Part shown: piece after piece, positions 1 to 10,643 of the stretch | Numbering within the stretch: the first letter of the stretch is position 1 | Layout: each line of letters begins with the position of its first letter | From: Reticulitermes speratus | Taxonomy: Eukaryota; Arthropoda; Insecta; Blattodea; Rhinotermitidae | Length of the DNA: 64,000 nucleotides | Reading direction: 5' to 3' | Assembly: GCA_021186555.1 (NCBI GenBank) | Contig: JAJKFL010000011.1 | Coordinates: 32,475,611 to 32,539,610, forward strand | Translations under genes and position numbers: made by a program | Notes under the pieces: model-generated | Databases searched by the model: none | Seen by the model: the letters and a program-made list of their open reading frames with translations, nothing else | Told to the model about the DNA's origin: nothing

Positions 1-744
1 CCTTTAAGATGCAGACAGCACGTTTCTGCAAAATGTGGGTGTCAAGCAACAAAACTACATGGTGTCAGAATCCAGAAGACTACAGTGTGTTAAAAAAAAT
101 ATCAGCATTATGTTCGACAATATACTGAGTAATTACCACAAACACAAAAATTAAGTTTCTAACTTATAACTTAAATTTAATTATATATTTGCACAGTAAT
201 ATTAAAATTGCATTTCACTGACACATCGTGCTGCCATTACGAACAATAATCCTAAAGTATATCTTACAACCTACAGAAATGTATTAGGTTAATGCTAGAA
301 TTCATAATTCAATACAGTTGTTCAAATCCACTCTAGGAAAGTACTAATAATTACAGTCACAGTCATACAGAAAATAATTAATCATCTGTAACTTTACAAA
401 CCATGCCCAATTATTATTCAAGTACAAAATAAACCAGCAGATAATCAATAGACATGATTACTAGTGTCAGTGTTCCTCGCCACTAAACATTTAAATCACT
501 TTCTTGTCCAGCAGACTAGTTCAACAAATAGCAAATTTTCAATTGACAAAAATGAAACCCTGTTAGAAACTTCAAATTCATGTACAGCATTTTATCTTAT
601 GGTTTTCATGCTCTTTTAGTTCAAGCAAGTATTCACTTATCTATCTCTGAGATCTGAATAATGTTTAGGAAATAATCCTATACTTTTAGCAAGAAATCAT
701 ATCAAAACTACAGATGGATTTAAACCTCATTTGTACATGCATAC
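1..744. other. non-coding, likely intron
   Basis: AT-rich sequence downstream (minus sense) of the RasGEF exon. I see no exon that continues that domain and no recognisable repeat. It is probably intron of the RasGEF gene, which would continue beyond the left edge. Confidence 0.5.
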
Positions 745-918
745 CATGGCGACATCTATGAACTTGGCTATGACATCAGCTCGTTGCTGCGGCATGGTCC
801 GACTGAGAACCATGCACTGGATCCACTGAGTCAGACCATTGAACATGACCACAGATCTCTCCAGCCTCGGCGTGTCACGCAAAGAACCAGAATCTGCATA
901 TTTCTTGAGATCGTGGAA
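745..918 (-). CDS. RasGEF (CDC25-homology) domain exon, partial gene
   Basis: A 174 nt exon (58 codons, phase 0 at both ends) bounded by a CTCCACAG acceptor at 919-926 and a GTATGC donor starting at 744. The translation includes LERSVVMFNGLTQWIQCMVL followed by SRTMPQQRADVIAKF. This fits the central helices of the Ras guanine-nucleotide exchange domain, the 'F-N-x-(L/V)-x-x-W-(V/I)' block followed by 'R-A-x-(V/I)-(I/F)-x-K-F-I-x-V-A'. The family catalyses GDP release from Ras/Rap GTPases at membranes. The exon covers only about a quarter of a domain that is usually around 200-240 residues, so the rest of the gene lies elsewhere. I could not find neighbouring exons within the window. A RasGRP/CalDAG-GEF-like member is my best guess, but the subfamily cannot be fixed from one exon. 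Confidence 0.72.
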
Positions 919-2029
919 CTGTGGAGAAGAAAGTATTAGCTATCAGCATACTGTAACAGAACTTGAATATGAAAGACACACATTCTTGAATTAGTCCTGC
1001 ATGTAAAATCCATGTAAAAACTGATTCCATACATGTACTGACAGACAACTAGTAACCAACTGATCACTAAAGTTTGCAAATCATATTGTAACTGACACCA
1101 TTTATATCAATTCATATCTTTTTCTACCAAACAATTACTTAGCACTTAACTTTTGTATAAATTTCAATGTGTTTTCTTCCCTTGAAAAGACACACAATTT
1201 ACACTCATAAAATAATTGCCAAAATTACGAAACATATGTAGTCAGTTTCATAAAAACGGTTCCTGATGGAACGAAACACGTTGCTGAAATGAACACATGT
1301 ACTGGTGACATACTATGTTGTGACTGCATATGTGTTCTTTATTGGTTGATCTTCTGAATACAGCATGTCAGTCATTTCAAAATACCACTTGTCACACCAC
1401 ACGCTGCGGCTATGTCTTCTCACAGGTGATTTGTGACATCCTGACGTCTGAAATTAACATCGTCTTCTCTCCATACAGAAAGTCTTGAATAAACTTCCGA
1501 AATTAACACTTCCGCGCTAATCCCCCCATGCATTAACGAACAGATTACATTAACGTCACTCACTGCAAGTATCCGTGGCAGCTGTACAGCCACGGATCCC
1601 CTCAAGTCGAGCGATGTCGCTTAGAAAATCGAACAGGTTAATTTCATTTAATTTATTAATTTTTCCGTAAATCCTGCCGGGTGTACAAACTCATTTGGAT
1701 GTGGAAATCATCCTAGTTTACAATACAACTAAAACAAGTACAGCATAACATACAGCAACATAACATATAAAATAGAATACAATTCCAGTGGACAAGTACA
1801 TAGTAAGTGTCATAAATTTAATCACCATCTGTAAGAATCAATGGCAAACCTTATACATTCCTACACTATGTCTGTTATTAAAAGTCATTCTTATAAAAAC
1901 CAGTCTTCAAAATTATGAACCCTAACACAATATACAAGTATTTAATTGTGATTAAATTATTCCTCTAAGCTGTAAAATGAATTATTGTAGAGAAACCTTT
2001 TTTTTTAGGCTGGCCGAAATAATTTTAAC
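919..2029. other. non-coding, no gene seen
   Basis: AT-rich sequence without a supportable exon. A short motif at 1258-1280 (TTCCTGATGGAACGAAAC) resembles a degenerate hammerhead-ribozyme core and may be a transposon relic. Confidence 0.45.
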
Positions 2030-2300
2030 TACTCAGCGTTGTCGCTCGCGCGCTCAGCAAGATTGCTTACGCACCCGCGTCTGTATGGTCACTTCTATAT
2101 GAAAACACATGTTCTATCTTTCCTTTGTTTCTCACTCCCTCGCATGCTATCCTGTTTAGCCGAATCCTTACATCTTCGCTGACTCTGGCATTTTCGTGCA
2201 GCGATATGTGTGGCAGTAAAGTAGATTCACATCAAGTAGAGCATGGATTTGAGTACTTCAGTGCAACGCTGAGAAAATTAAATCGTTGACTTTGTCATTT
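2030..2300 (+). promoter_or_regulatory. candidate promoter/5' end of augmin-like gene
   Basis: A local cluster of CpG dinucleotides (GTCGCTCGCGCGC near 2040-2053, then CACCCGCGTC near 2071-2080) stands out from the AT-rich surroundings. It sits about 0.7-1 kb upstream of the first coding exon of the plus-strand gene. The start codon at 3012 directly follows an acceptor-like TCTATTAG, so a 5' UTR intron joining this region to 3011 is plausible. The same region could also serve a minus-strand gene. No TATA box or initiator can be assigned with confidence. Confidence 0.3.
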
Positions 2301-3011
2301 GTGGCGGCAATTAGCAAATGACAGATAATTGTGGGCTGTTGATGTAGGTTTGCTCTTTGATTAGTGATTTGTAAGTTGTAAAAGGATTACTTTGTTAGTA
2401 GATCTGTAATTGAGTCACACATCACCACCAGGGAGTCAGTGGCTTGTCATCGTCTTATTAAGTTAGCAGAGTAGTTGCATGCAGTGTTACGGAGTCCTCG
2501 ACGGTTTATAAATTAGGTTAGGTATGCTTCTGTAGATTCATCTGTACAAAATGGTGATCATTTACATCTTATTATCGCCTGTGGTTTTGATATAATTTCA
2601 GTAATTGGACTAGTGTTTCCGTGTAACAGACGGTTTGAAGATTTTACACAGAATATAAAACATTGCGTTCACAGGGAAGTTGTTCATGTTGGAATACTAA
2701 TTAAAATGTGAGACATTAAACATCGCGTTGTATATATTTTAAGGACTGTTCTAAAGACAAATGCAGTTCTGTTAAAAATATATGTTAAACTATAAGCTTA
2801 AGAAGAAGGTGGAACAGTTGCCTAATGTACATGAGTGTGTTAAAATTGAATGTGCTTCACATTTACGTATGTAAGGTATTCACTCTACAAGAGAATAATA
2901 ACCTGTTAGATTTTATGGTATTTTTCTCAAATCGACCAGGCAGTTGCAGATTATAACAATTAAACAAACTTGTTACTGTGTATAATTACATTGCATTTTA
3001 TATCTATTAGA

Positions 3012-6000
3012 ATGGTGGAGTCAGAAGAGTTTCTTGACCAAATCCACTGCCAGCTCTCTGCTTCAGACATGAACATGAACAAAGAAGCTCTTAGAAATCA
3101 TCTTCTGGTACCAGGAGAGGAACGACTTCAACTTATTCGCTGGGCATTGTCGGAAATGAATATTGTAATTAAAAATCACGGTAATGTTTTTCTTTCTTTG
3201 CTAGCAGACCCAGATTCAGTATCCCTTATTTGCTGATTATGGATTCCTTTGTGACAATTATGTTATAGATAACTGCACCAAGCACAAAAGTTTAAGAGTT
3301 TTTCATGATATGGGCCCCTGGAAAGCAAAGTGGTGTAAGCCACGTTTTCTTCATTTAGAGAACTAACTAGAACTTTGCCTGTCAGCACAGTGGGATTATC
3401 ATTGGCCTACCTCAATAGACACTATGCTTTTAGAGGTAAATTAATAACTGTAATAGAATGTGTACATTTATATGATACTATCATGATTGTTCTAGTATGG
3501 ATATTTACTGCTGTCAGCATAATACTTGTAAGTTCTGTTTCTGTGAATACTAGAGTGCTTAGCCTGAATTAGCAACAGGGTTGTTAGGAAAACTATAAAC
3601 ATACACACTCCTAAAATTTTGTTGTTTACAGAAATTTGAACATCTCTTGCAGATATTAAACAAGTTCTTATTGACTGTGGGTTGTGCCCGCCTTCAAATC
3701 CAGATATTGTACTGGTAAGGAGATGCACATTGATGTCAGCTTTTAACATTAACCTTTTTTAAGATTATCAAAAGAGTGGATTGGCTGTCACTATACCACC
3801 TAGGATATGAGCTGGATGAGGAAATTGTTCAATTCCTGGCTGAAGTAGCTATCTCTTTTCCAAAGCAATCCAGACTACATCTGGGGCCCAACCAGTCTTC
3901 TCTCCAGTGAGTATCAGGGTTCTTTCCCAACAGGTAAAGTGGCCAGTTTCTGAAACTGATGACTCACATGCATCTGTTGCTGAAGTCAGGAATGTATGGA
4001 GCTGTACCTCCACCCACATGTCTTCATGGTGTGGTGCTTAGTTAAGCACAGGGACAACTTTATGTTACTATTTTCACTGCATGTTACCAGTCAAGGTATA
4101 CAGCAGATTAATTTCAATCATGTGACGAAGCAAAATGTAAAATTTCAGGCAACAATTGAGCATTCCTTTTATGTTACTTTCTAGGGTAAATGTTCAGCAA
4201 AAGATAACTTTGAATTTTGGAAGAGGCTATTTCATACACTTAGAATGTATCAGGAAGCAAAATCTACAATGTCTGCAACTAGATATAACAGCATCTGTAA
4301 GTTTTGGCTTGAACTGTCAGCAGACCCTGTGCTAAAAGTGAGTATCCCAACTCCTAATTAATGTACAAATTATTGTTCTTGTACAGGAGCTCATGTTAAT
4401 TCTTACACATCCACAACATTAAGGAAAAATGATTTGCATGTGCTGTGATATTTTTCTGAACACAGCCTCGGCAAGGCATAAAATACAAGTTTGTTCCTTT
4501 TTCTTCCATTTCTTCTTTTACTGCTTCACCATTCTCACCTGGAAAACAGCATTCACGGTCTGAAAGAGTCAGTACCACCAAAATCTGACTATTTTAAACC
4601 AGTTCTGTTCAGTGCTTATCACAAACTTACCTAAGTTTTAAACAGAAGTCTTCAATAGTTGATGGAATTTCAACACAATCTTTACTTGCATCTAGCCTTA
4701 GAATGGTTCAAATTCATGTAACAATATGGTAAGAAAACGTACCAGTCTCAGAGGTGTACAGTGCCTCTTTCTTTTTCAGACACTACCTACTCATTATAGA
4801 ACCTTGTCTAGTAGTTTAAAATTTGGCCAGTGGATGGTGAAATATGCTGAAAGATCACTTCCTTCCATGCTCTTACCATTTCATTTCCATTCTTTTGACA
4901 TTATATTGTCAGAGTTACTGACAGTGTTGTTGAATAAGCTACTGCAAACAAGATAAAATAGTATTAGACAGACCAAGACATTCAGATTTGTGGTTTATTA
5001 TAACCTCTGTTTAATTTAAAAGGATGTATTGCAGTTGGGAAAAAGGAAAGATATTTTGCCATTAAAAGTGCCAGAAAATTCAGCTAAGAACATGTCAATG
5101 GAGCAGTTACTGAAAGAAAGGGTGTTAGAAGAATATGAGTTAAGAGAAATGCAAAAAGAAGAGGAAACTTGTCAGCCAACTGAAGACAAGGTATTTGTAG
5201 ACTACTTTCTACTTTCTTGTATCACATGACCGCTCACCAGAGTGGACATTGTCACTGCGCAGTGACTGCTTGTGCCACCCCGCACTACAGTGCTCAGTCT
5301 GATGACAAAAATACTCTGTACTTGTAGTTTCAACAAGTTATGTTTGTAATGTCTAGATCAGTAACAAGATTTTGATTTCAGGCTTCCGCCGCCGCGATGT
5401 TGATGAAATCTGTGGTCTCTGGGTAATTACACGGCGTCGTGTAATTAACCGACGTTTTTCTTTCCTACTCGGAATCTTGACCCGTGAAGATGGGACCGAC
5501 ACGTTGTCCTGAAACGTCGGTTAATAATTACTACACGACGCCGTGTAATTACCCAGAAGACCACAGATTTCAGTAACAAGATTACCTTGAAGATCCCAGA
5601 ACACAGATTCAGTAACAAATTTCTGACAATGACAACATGAATTTACCACATTGTGTATTTTCAATTGGATTCACTTTTATAATTCATATTTACGCATGTT
5701 TTCCTTGCAATATATCCACCACATGAAGGGATTCATTAGGAAATAACAAATCTGGTGAATGGGATTGTTTTGCAGGAGGAACACAGCAATACTGGACCTC
5801 CAGATACAGCATTAGACAAACTGAAACAACAGGTTAATATCTTCAAAAATGACTGGCTAATTCTTTTATGCCATGGATATTGGATGTACCTCGAAATTCT
5901 GAACTGGACGAGTATAATAAAGTGATACCAGAACTTGCCAGCAAAGTGCAGAAAATGAAAGCAGTAAGAAACATTCATTTCTTGCAACCTACAGTCAATC

Positions 6001-6182
6001 TTTCTGTCTTACTTCTTTTCCACCATTCTAGTACCACATTCTCAATAAGGTGTACGAATCTGTTTCAGATATGTGAAGATGCAGACAAGATACCGACAGC
6101 ATTAGAAATACTCTCAAATATTAAGTTTGAGGAACCATCTATTGATGAGAGTTTCAGTTTGCCACACATACAGAAAGACTGA
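3012..6182 (+). CDS. multi-exon gene, tentative HAUS augmin-like subunit 7
   Basis: Coding exons supported by splice sites and phase are 3012-3180, 3653-3714, 3764 to about 3900, 4185-4337, 5023-5190, 5776-5963 and 6069-6182 (TGA stop). The protein is about 330 residues, soluble, charged and helical, with no signal peptide or membrane segment. The N-terminal block LLVPGEERLQLIRWALSEMN and the next exon (CGLCPPSNPDIVL) recall the 'serine/proline-E-R-L-x-x-L-x-W' and 'L-C-x-P-x-D' parts of HAUS7/UIP1. HAUS7 belongs to the augmin complex, which recruits gamma-tubulin to spindle microtubules. The similarity is weak and from memory, so the gene is more certain than its name. Exon 3 has no clean in-phase donor. 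Exon 5776-5963 is open only if one base is missing near 5833-5868: its 188 nt plus one gives 63 codons and restores phase with both neighbours. Confidence 0.6.
5404..5572. repeat. foldback element with hammerhead-like loop
   Basis: Inverted arms at 5404-5456 and 5512-5572 share ACACGGCGTCGTGTAATTA and TGAAATCTGTGGTCT in opposite orientation with only small gaps. The loop at about 5481-5516 reads GTGAAGATGGGAC, then GTCCTGAAACG. This resembles a decayed hammerhead core (CTGATGA, stem II, GAAAC). The element lies in the intron between exons 5 and 6 of the augmin-like gene. Confidence 0.75.
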
Positions 6183-8354
6183 GTTCAATGCAAGAAGCTT
6201 AAAAATTACTTTAATTTTTTAAGTCATACTGATTAAGGACATGTTATCACAATTCCTGGGATTATGGACTGCCTATTTTCCGGCATTCTTAACAGGACAC
6301 AACATTAAGGAAATATCACCAGCACTATCCACTAATCATGAATAGTTCAAATCCTTCAAATGGATGCAACTGACTATGGCCTTCCCAACATTCCATATCA
6401 GTTTCTCAAATACTGTTTTGTTCCCAGTACCAAAAGATAGCTAATACAGCCAGAAATAAAAACTGCTGACTGAAGTTTTATAAAGCTCTCTTATATGAAT
6501 CATCACCAAAATTTCATGAATTGTTTTTATATACTATTTAATAAGAGTGTCAGATACCAATTAAAAAAAAATCCATACACTACATTTTGCTTTAAAACCT
6601 GCATTATTGCTTTTCTGCCACATGGTGTTTGTTTACTGTTCACCGAAGAATGCATTGTCAGTGTCGTCCACATCCAGTCTTCACCTGCCATGTCATCATA
6701 TTTTACCAAGGCCCTGAAAGTCTCGTCTGCTTGTCTGATACTCTAGCTGACTTTAGCACAGTGCTCAATTATACACCCACCACACGCCTGGCTCACCATT
6801 TCTCTCCAGTTCTGGATTCTGCCTCAGCTTTCAGATATTTATACACACGAAGTATATCACTGTCCTGATTGTGGACGACTTCAACAGGTTCACAGTACAC
6901 ACGATACATTACATCTTTTTTGTGATGGATCAGCAACACAAACAGAATGCCATATGTGCACAGAGATGCAGATGCAGCTCGATTGCACTGCAAGTCACAT
7001 CTTGCACATGCATGGTATGTGATGTTACAGCACATGGCCAGGCCTCCAGAGAGAGGCTGCATACTGTGACATTAGACGCCATCACGTTTGGCACTGACGT
7101 GACGTACCTGACCAGTTCAGGGCATCAAGGGACCACTAAAACCCATTTTTGAAAATAAAAAAAGTAAACTGAATTGTGAAGTTTTGTGATTGCGTTAAAC
7201 AATTTACATTTGTATTATCTGTGTTTTCTATTGTACATTTATTACTGCCATGTTTATGTGTAACTAATTTTTGAGAAATATATGAGGTTTGAGCTTCTTA
7301 TGGGAAGAAAGTATTGAGATTATTTTCTGGTATGTGATGCCATGCTGTTTGGTAGTACTGGAGAAGCTTACTGTCTCCATCTTCAGGGTAGAGACCTGAA
7401 TATGGAGGAAATAAATATGAAACATAAATACCTACCAAACTAGTGTCAAATCCTAAAAGACCTTGAGACAGGACAAAGCTCAGACTTATCAGCTGAGGAC
7501 TGTAAATTAGAAACACGTGGTTTGATTGAATTAATTTAATTTGTACTTAATTATGTACAGAATAAGCTGAATTTGTCACAATTATGCAAGCTGCACAGAA
7601 TGTGTACCAGGTCTTCCTGTGCATAATTCAGTTTCAATATAACCATGTGTGAGAAATCCATCACATCACAAAAGGCTGAGTAAATCTATGATTCATAAGG
7701 CACATGTGTTTATGAAATTTTAAATTTACAAAATGATTTTAATTTTCATTTGCCTACAAACATAAAAATATGATAAAATCGTGATTACAAAATTCAGTGT
7801 ATAAAGTGATTAGTCTCAGAGACAAATTTCCACATTTAAAATAAACTTAAAGAAAGAGAATCTTTGAACACCTGCAATAAAATACAGATTCCCAACATCA
7901 CATGTCGTGTGACATATCCAACATAAGGAACTGTAAAGACAAACAGGGCAGCTAGGCACAATTCAACAAAAAACCAGAACCAGAATTGGAAAAATTCACC
8001 AGGAAGAAGAAGAAACACAGACAAGGAAACTGAGTTAAGTACAAAGTTACAATGTAATTCTTGAACTTTACAACAGGATATCCATCTCACCATTTGAACA
8101 ACTTTTAACCTAAAACTAAACTGACATTACAATGAAGCTAATTCTAATAAATGAAACTCCACAAGTATAAATAAACCTCCATACACACACACACAAACAA
8201 GCTTTAAAATCAGAAACACAAGGAAAAAGGAAACATCCATATCATACTCAATAGAAATGGGAAAAAGCTACATACATTTTACAAGTGAACTGATCAAAGA
8301 AGGAAGTTTGTCCTGAGTCAAGGCACATTCTACTCTCTTTCTTCTTCTTAGTAT
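6183..8354. other. intergenic, nothing recognised
   Basis: Interval between the 3' end of the plus-strand gene and the first SINE. It must hold the 3' UTR of that gene. I see only short spurious open frames and AT-rich DNA. Confidence 0.5.
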
Positions 8355-8577
8355 ACCTACTTATAGGTGTAGAAGGCTATTGTTGCTTGTGATCACACTC
8401 AAGGACACATCCACACTCCTCTGGATGAATGATCAGCCCGATGCAGAGACCTCTACCTGACAACACACAACACTGACAAGAGACAGATATCAATGCCCCC
8501 AGCGGGATTTGAACCCTCAATCCCAGCAAGCGAGCGGCCGCAGACCCACACCTTAGACCGCACAACCACCGGGATCC
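8355..8577 (-). mobile_element. tRNA-derived SINE, subfamily B
   Basis: Minus-oriented element. The plus strand carries GGGATTTGAACCC at about 8508-8520, the reverse complement of a Pol III B box (GGTTCAAATCCC). It ends at CACCGGGATCC (8565-8576), which would be the 5' tRNA-like head. A second copy with the same body (ACCTACT, TGTAGGTGTAG, GATCAGCCCGATGC-like text) lies at 56783-57023. Confidence 0.7.
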
Positions 8578-8997
8578 ATTCTACTCACAACAGACAACTC
8601 AGCCCTGCTGCAGAACTCTTCTAATTATACACACTCTTCAGCTCTACACACATTTCTATTTTCATATTACTCTTTGTCAGGATCAAATAAATTCCACAAT
8701 GGACAAGAATCACACATTCCAATACTGAGTCATACTTACAAGTAATACTAACATGCACAACCAGCTTGGGTGTGACATCAAACTGCATCAACATTAATAA
8801 CAGCAGCTCATATCAGAACTAGTCCATCACTTCACTTTTAATTGTCCTTGCAAGGTGCAAAGTTCAGTTTGTGTTTCTTTGCACTAAAGAAACTTTATTT
8901 TGTTCAAATTATGCAAAAATATAAATTATTATTGCTTAGCAGTACAGTGATATAGAACCATTTATTATGCATCCACCACACATTTTCACTGATATTA

Positions 8998-10160
8998 AGA
9001 GTAAAATGTCTCCATAGCAGCATGAATTAGAGCACGGAACTGAGGGTAAATTTAATTGGAGGGAACTTGACACCGAAATAATGCAAGTGGCCTTACATAA
9101 GGAAGACATACAAACCAACCAATATTAAACGGAGAATTTATGTAATCATTCATGAGATATTTTACTCCTAATATCAGTGACTACCGTACAGATGTTGGCC
9201 TATGCAGATGTAGATCTGATGTCCCGTACTATGATAGGATTGAAAGACTCTTTTCACTTCTTTGATAAAGCTGCAAATTTATGGGATTAGTGATAAACCA
9301 GGAGAAGACAATGTACATGTTTAATGGTAAAGTATTAAACCACGCAGAAACAATCACCACTGGGGAGTATACTTTCTGATCGGTTGATAGTTTTAAATAC
9401 TTGGGTTGTATAGTGAGTAATGACAATGACAGATCCTTGGAAATAGATGCACGTCTCACTTTGGCTAACAGATGTTTTTATGGTCTGATGGATCATATGA
9501 AATCAAGACACTTGTCCAGAAAGACAAAAACACTTTTATACAAGACTGATGAGACCAGTTTTAACGTATGGTGCAGAGACTTGGGCACATTCCAAATCAG
9601 ATGAAACACGGCTTGGAGGTTTTGAACGGAAGATTCTCCGGAAAATCTATGGCGCAGTACTGGATGGAGGAAGGTGGTGCCGAAGAACTAATAACGAACT
9701 ATACGAACTGTATGATGATTTTGATTTGGTAAAGTTTTAAGTTAAGTAGACTCAGTTGGGCAGGACATGTCATCCGGTTAAATGAAAGTGATTCTGCAAG
9801 AAAAGTGTTATTAACTGGACCAGGGGGACAGCGTCCAAGAGGAAGGCCTAAATTACGTTGGGAGGAAGGTATTGAGGAGGATGCAGCGAGACTAGGGTTC
9901 AGAAATTGGAAGAAAACCGCAATTAATCGTGAGGAATGGCGGAATCTCTTGAAGGAGGCTTTGGCCCATCCCGGGCTGTAATGTCAATGGAAGAAGAATA
10001 TCAGTGACTAACATCTCATGAATGATTACATAAATCTGCATTTAATGTTCATTGGTTTTTGTGTCTTCCTTATGCAAGGCCACTTGCATTACCTCAGTGT
10101 CAAGTTCCCTCCAGTTTAGTGCTCTAATTCATGCCTGTATGGAGAACCATTATACGGAAC
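8998..10160. repeat. palindromic (foldback) element split by a LINE
   Basis: The left arm (about 8998-9169) and right arm (about 10011-10160) are reverse complements over roughly 150 bp; for example GCATGAATTAGAGCAC at about 9020 matches GTGCTCTAATTCATGC at about 10122. With the intervening LINE and one target duplication removed, the two arms meet at a short loop. This is the structure of a MITE or foldback transposon. Confidence 0.75.
9184..9996 (+). mobile_element. 5'-truncated, decayed non-LTR retrotransposon (RT C-terminal part)
   Basis: Reverse-transcriptase remnants occur in several frames. The active-site strand (LAYAD then VDLM, one base lost in YADD) is near 9196-9220. It is followed by FKYLGCIVSNDNDRS near 9393-9430, RPVLTYGAETWAHSKS near 9550-9600, FERKILRKIYG near 9620, and a C-terminal RPRGRPKLRWEEG near 9830-9870. 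The order is that of the RT thumb and C-terminal region of RTE/Jockey-type LINEs. It is flanked by a 14 bp target-site duplication (AATATCAGTGACTA at 9170-9183 and 9997-10010). Frameshifts make it non-functional. Confidence 0.85.
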
Positions 10161-10456
10161 TTTCATTGTATTCGGTACTTTTCTCGTTGCAGCAAGCACT
10201 CGATTACGGCTGAAATCGTGACACAAAATTTACCATTATTTTTGTGATACGTGTGTAAAATACCTTGCAAACAGTCACATCACTTAAACCTACTCTTATT
10301 CATTAAAACTGTAAAACCAATAGCATTAAAAGCAACTTAAATCAATCACTTCCTTTCAACTTGGATCACTAGAATAAGAGACAAAAATGACATAACATAT
10401 GTACAATCACTTATATAACCTACTGTGTGAGTAGTGTATGAGCTTGAAGCCAGTGA

Positions 10457-10643
10457 CTAATACTTTCGAAGACTGCTAAAGCGTGGTGGTGTCCTCCAAA
10501 CTGCACTAGATGTCCTTTTTACACATCTAACATCACCAAACATCTTCGTTAAATTTGGTGTTTTTTCCTTGCATGTAATACGGCATTAACTAGCTCCTTT
10601 GATATCCAAGCCTGATTTTTCAGGGCGTTCAGACGTTCTGCTT
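10457..10643 (-). CDS. INCENP: INCENP last coding exon (Aurora B-activating tail)
   Basis: It opens with AERLNALKNQAW after a TTTCAG acceptor and closes with KRTSSAVWRTPP and LRKY-stop. The Thr-Ser-Ser motif is the Aurora B phosphorylation site of the family. A frame change lies at a run of six A residues (plus T6 at 10561-10566). One extra A would join the first frame to TPNLTKMFGDV and make the exon 188 nt, fitting phase. Confidence 0.88.
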
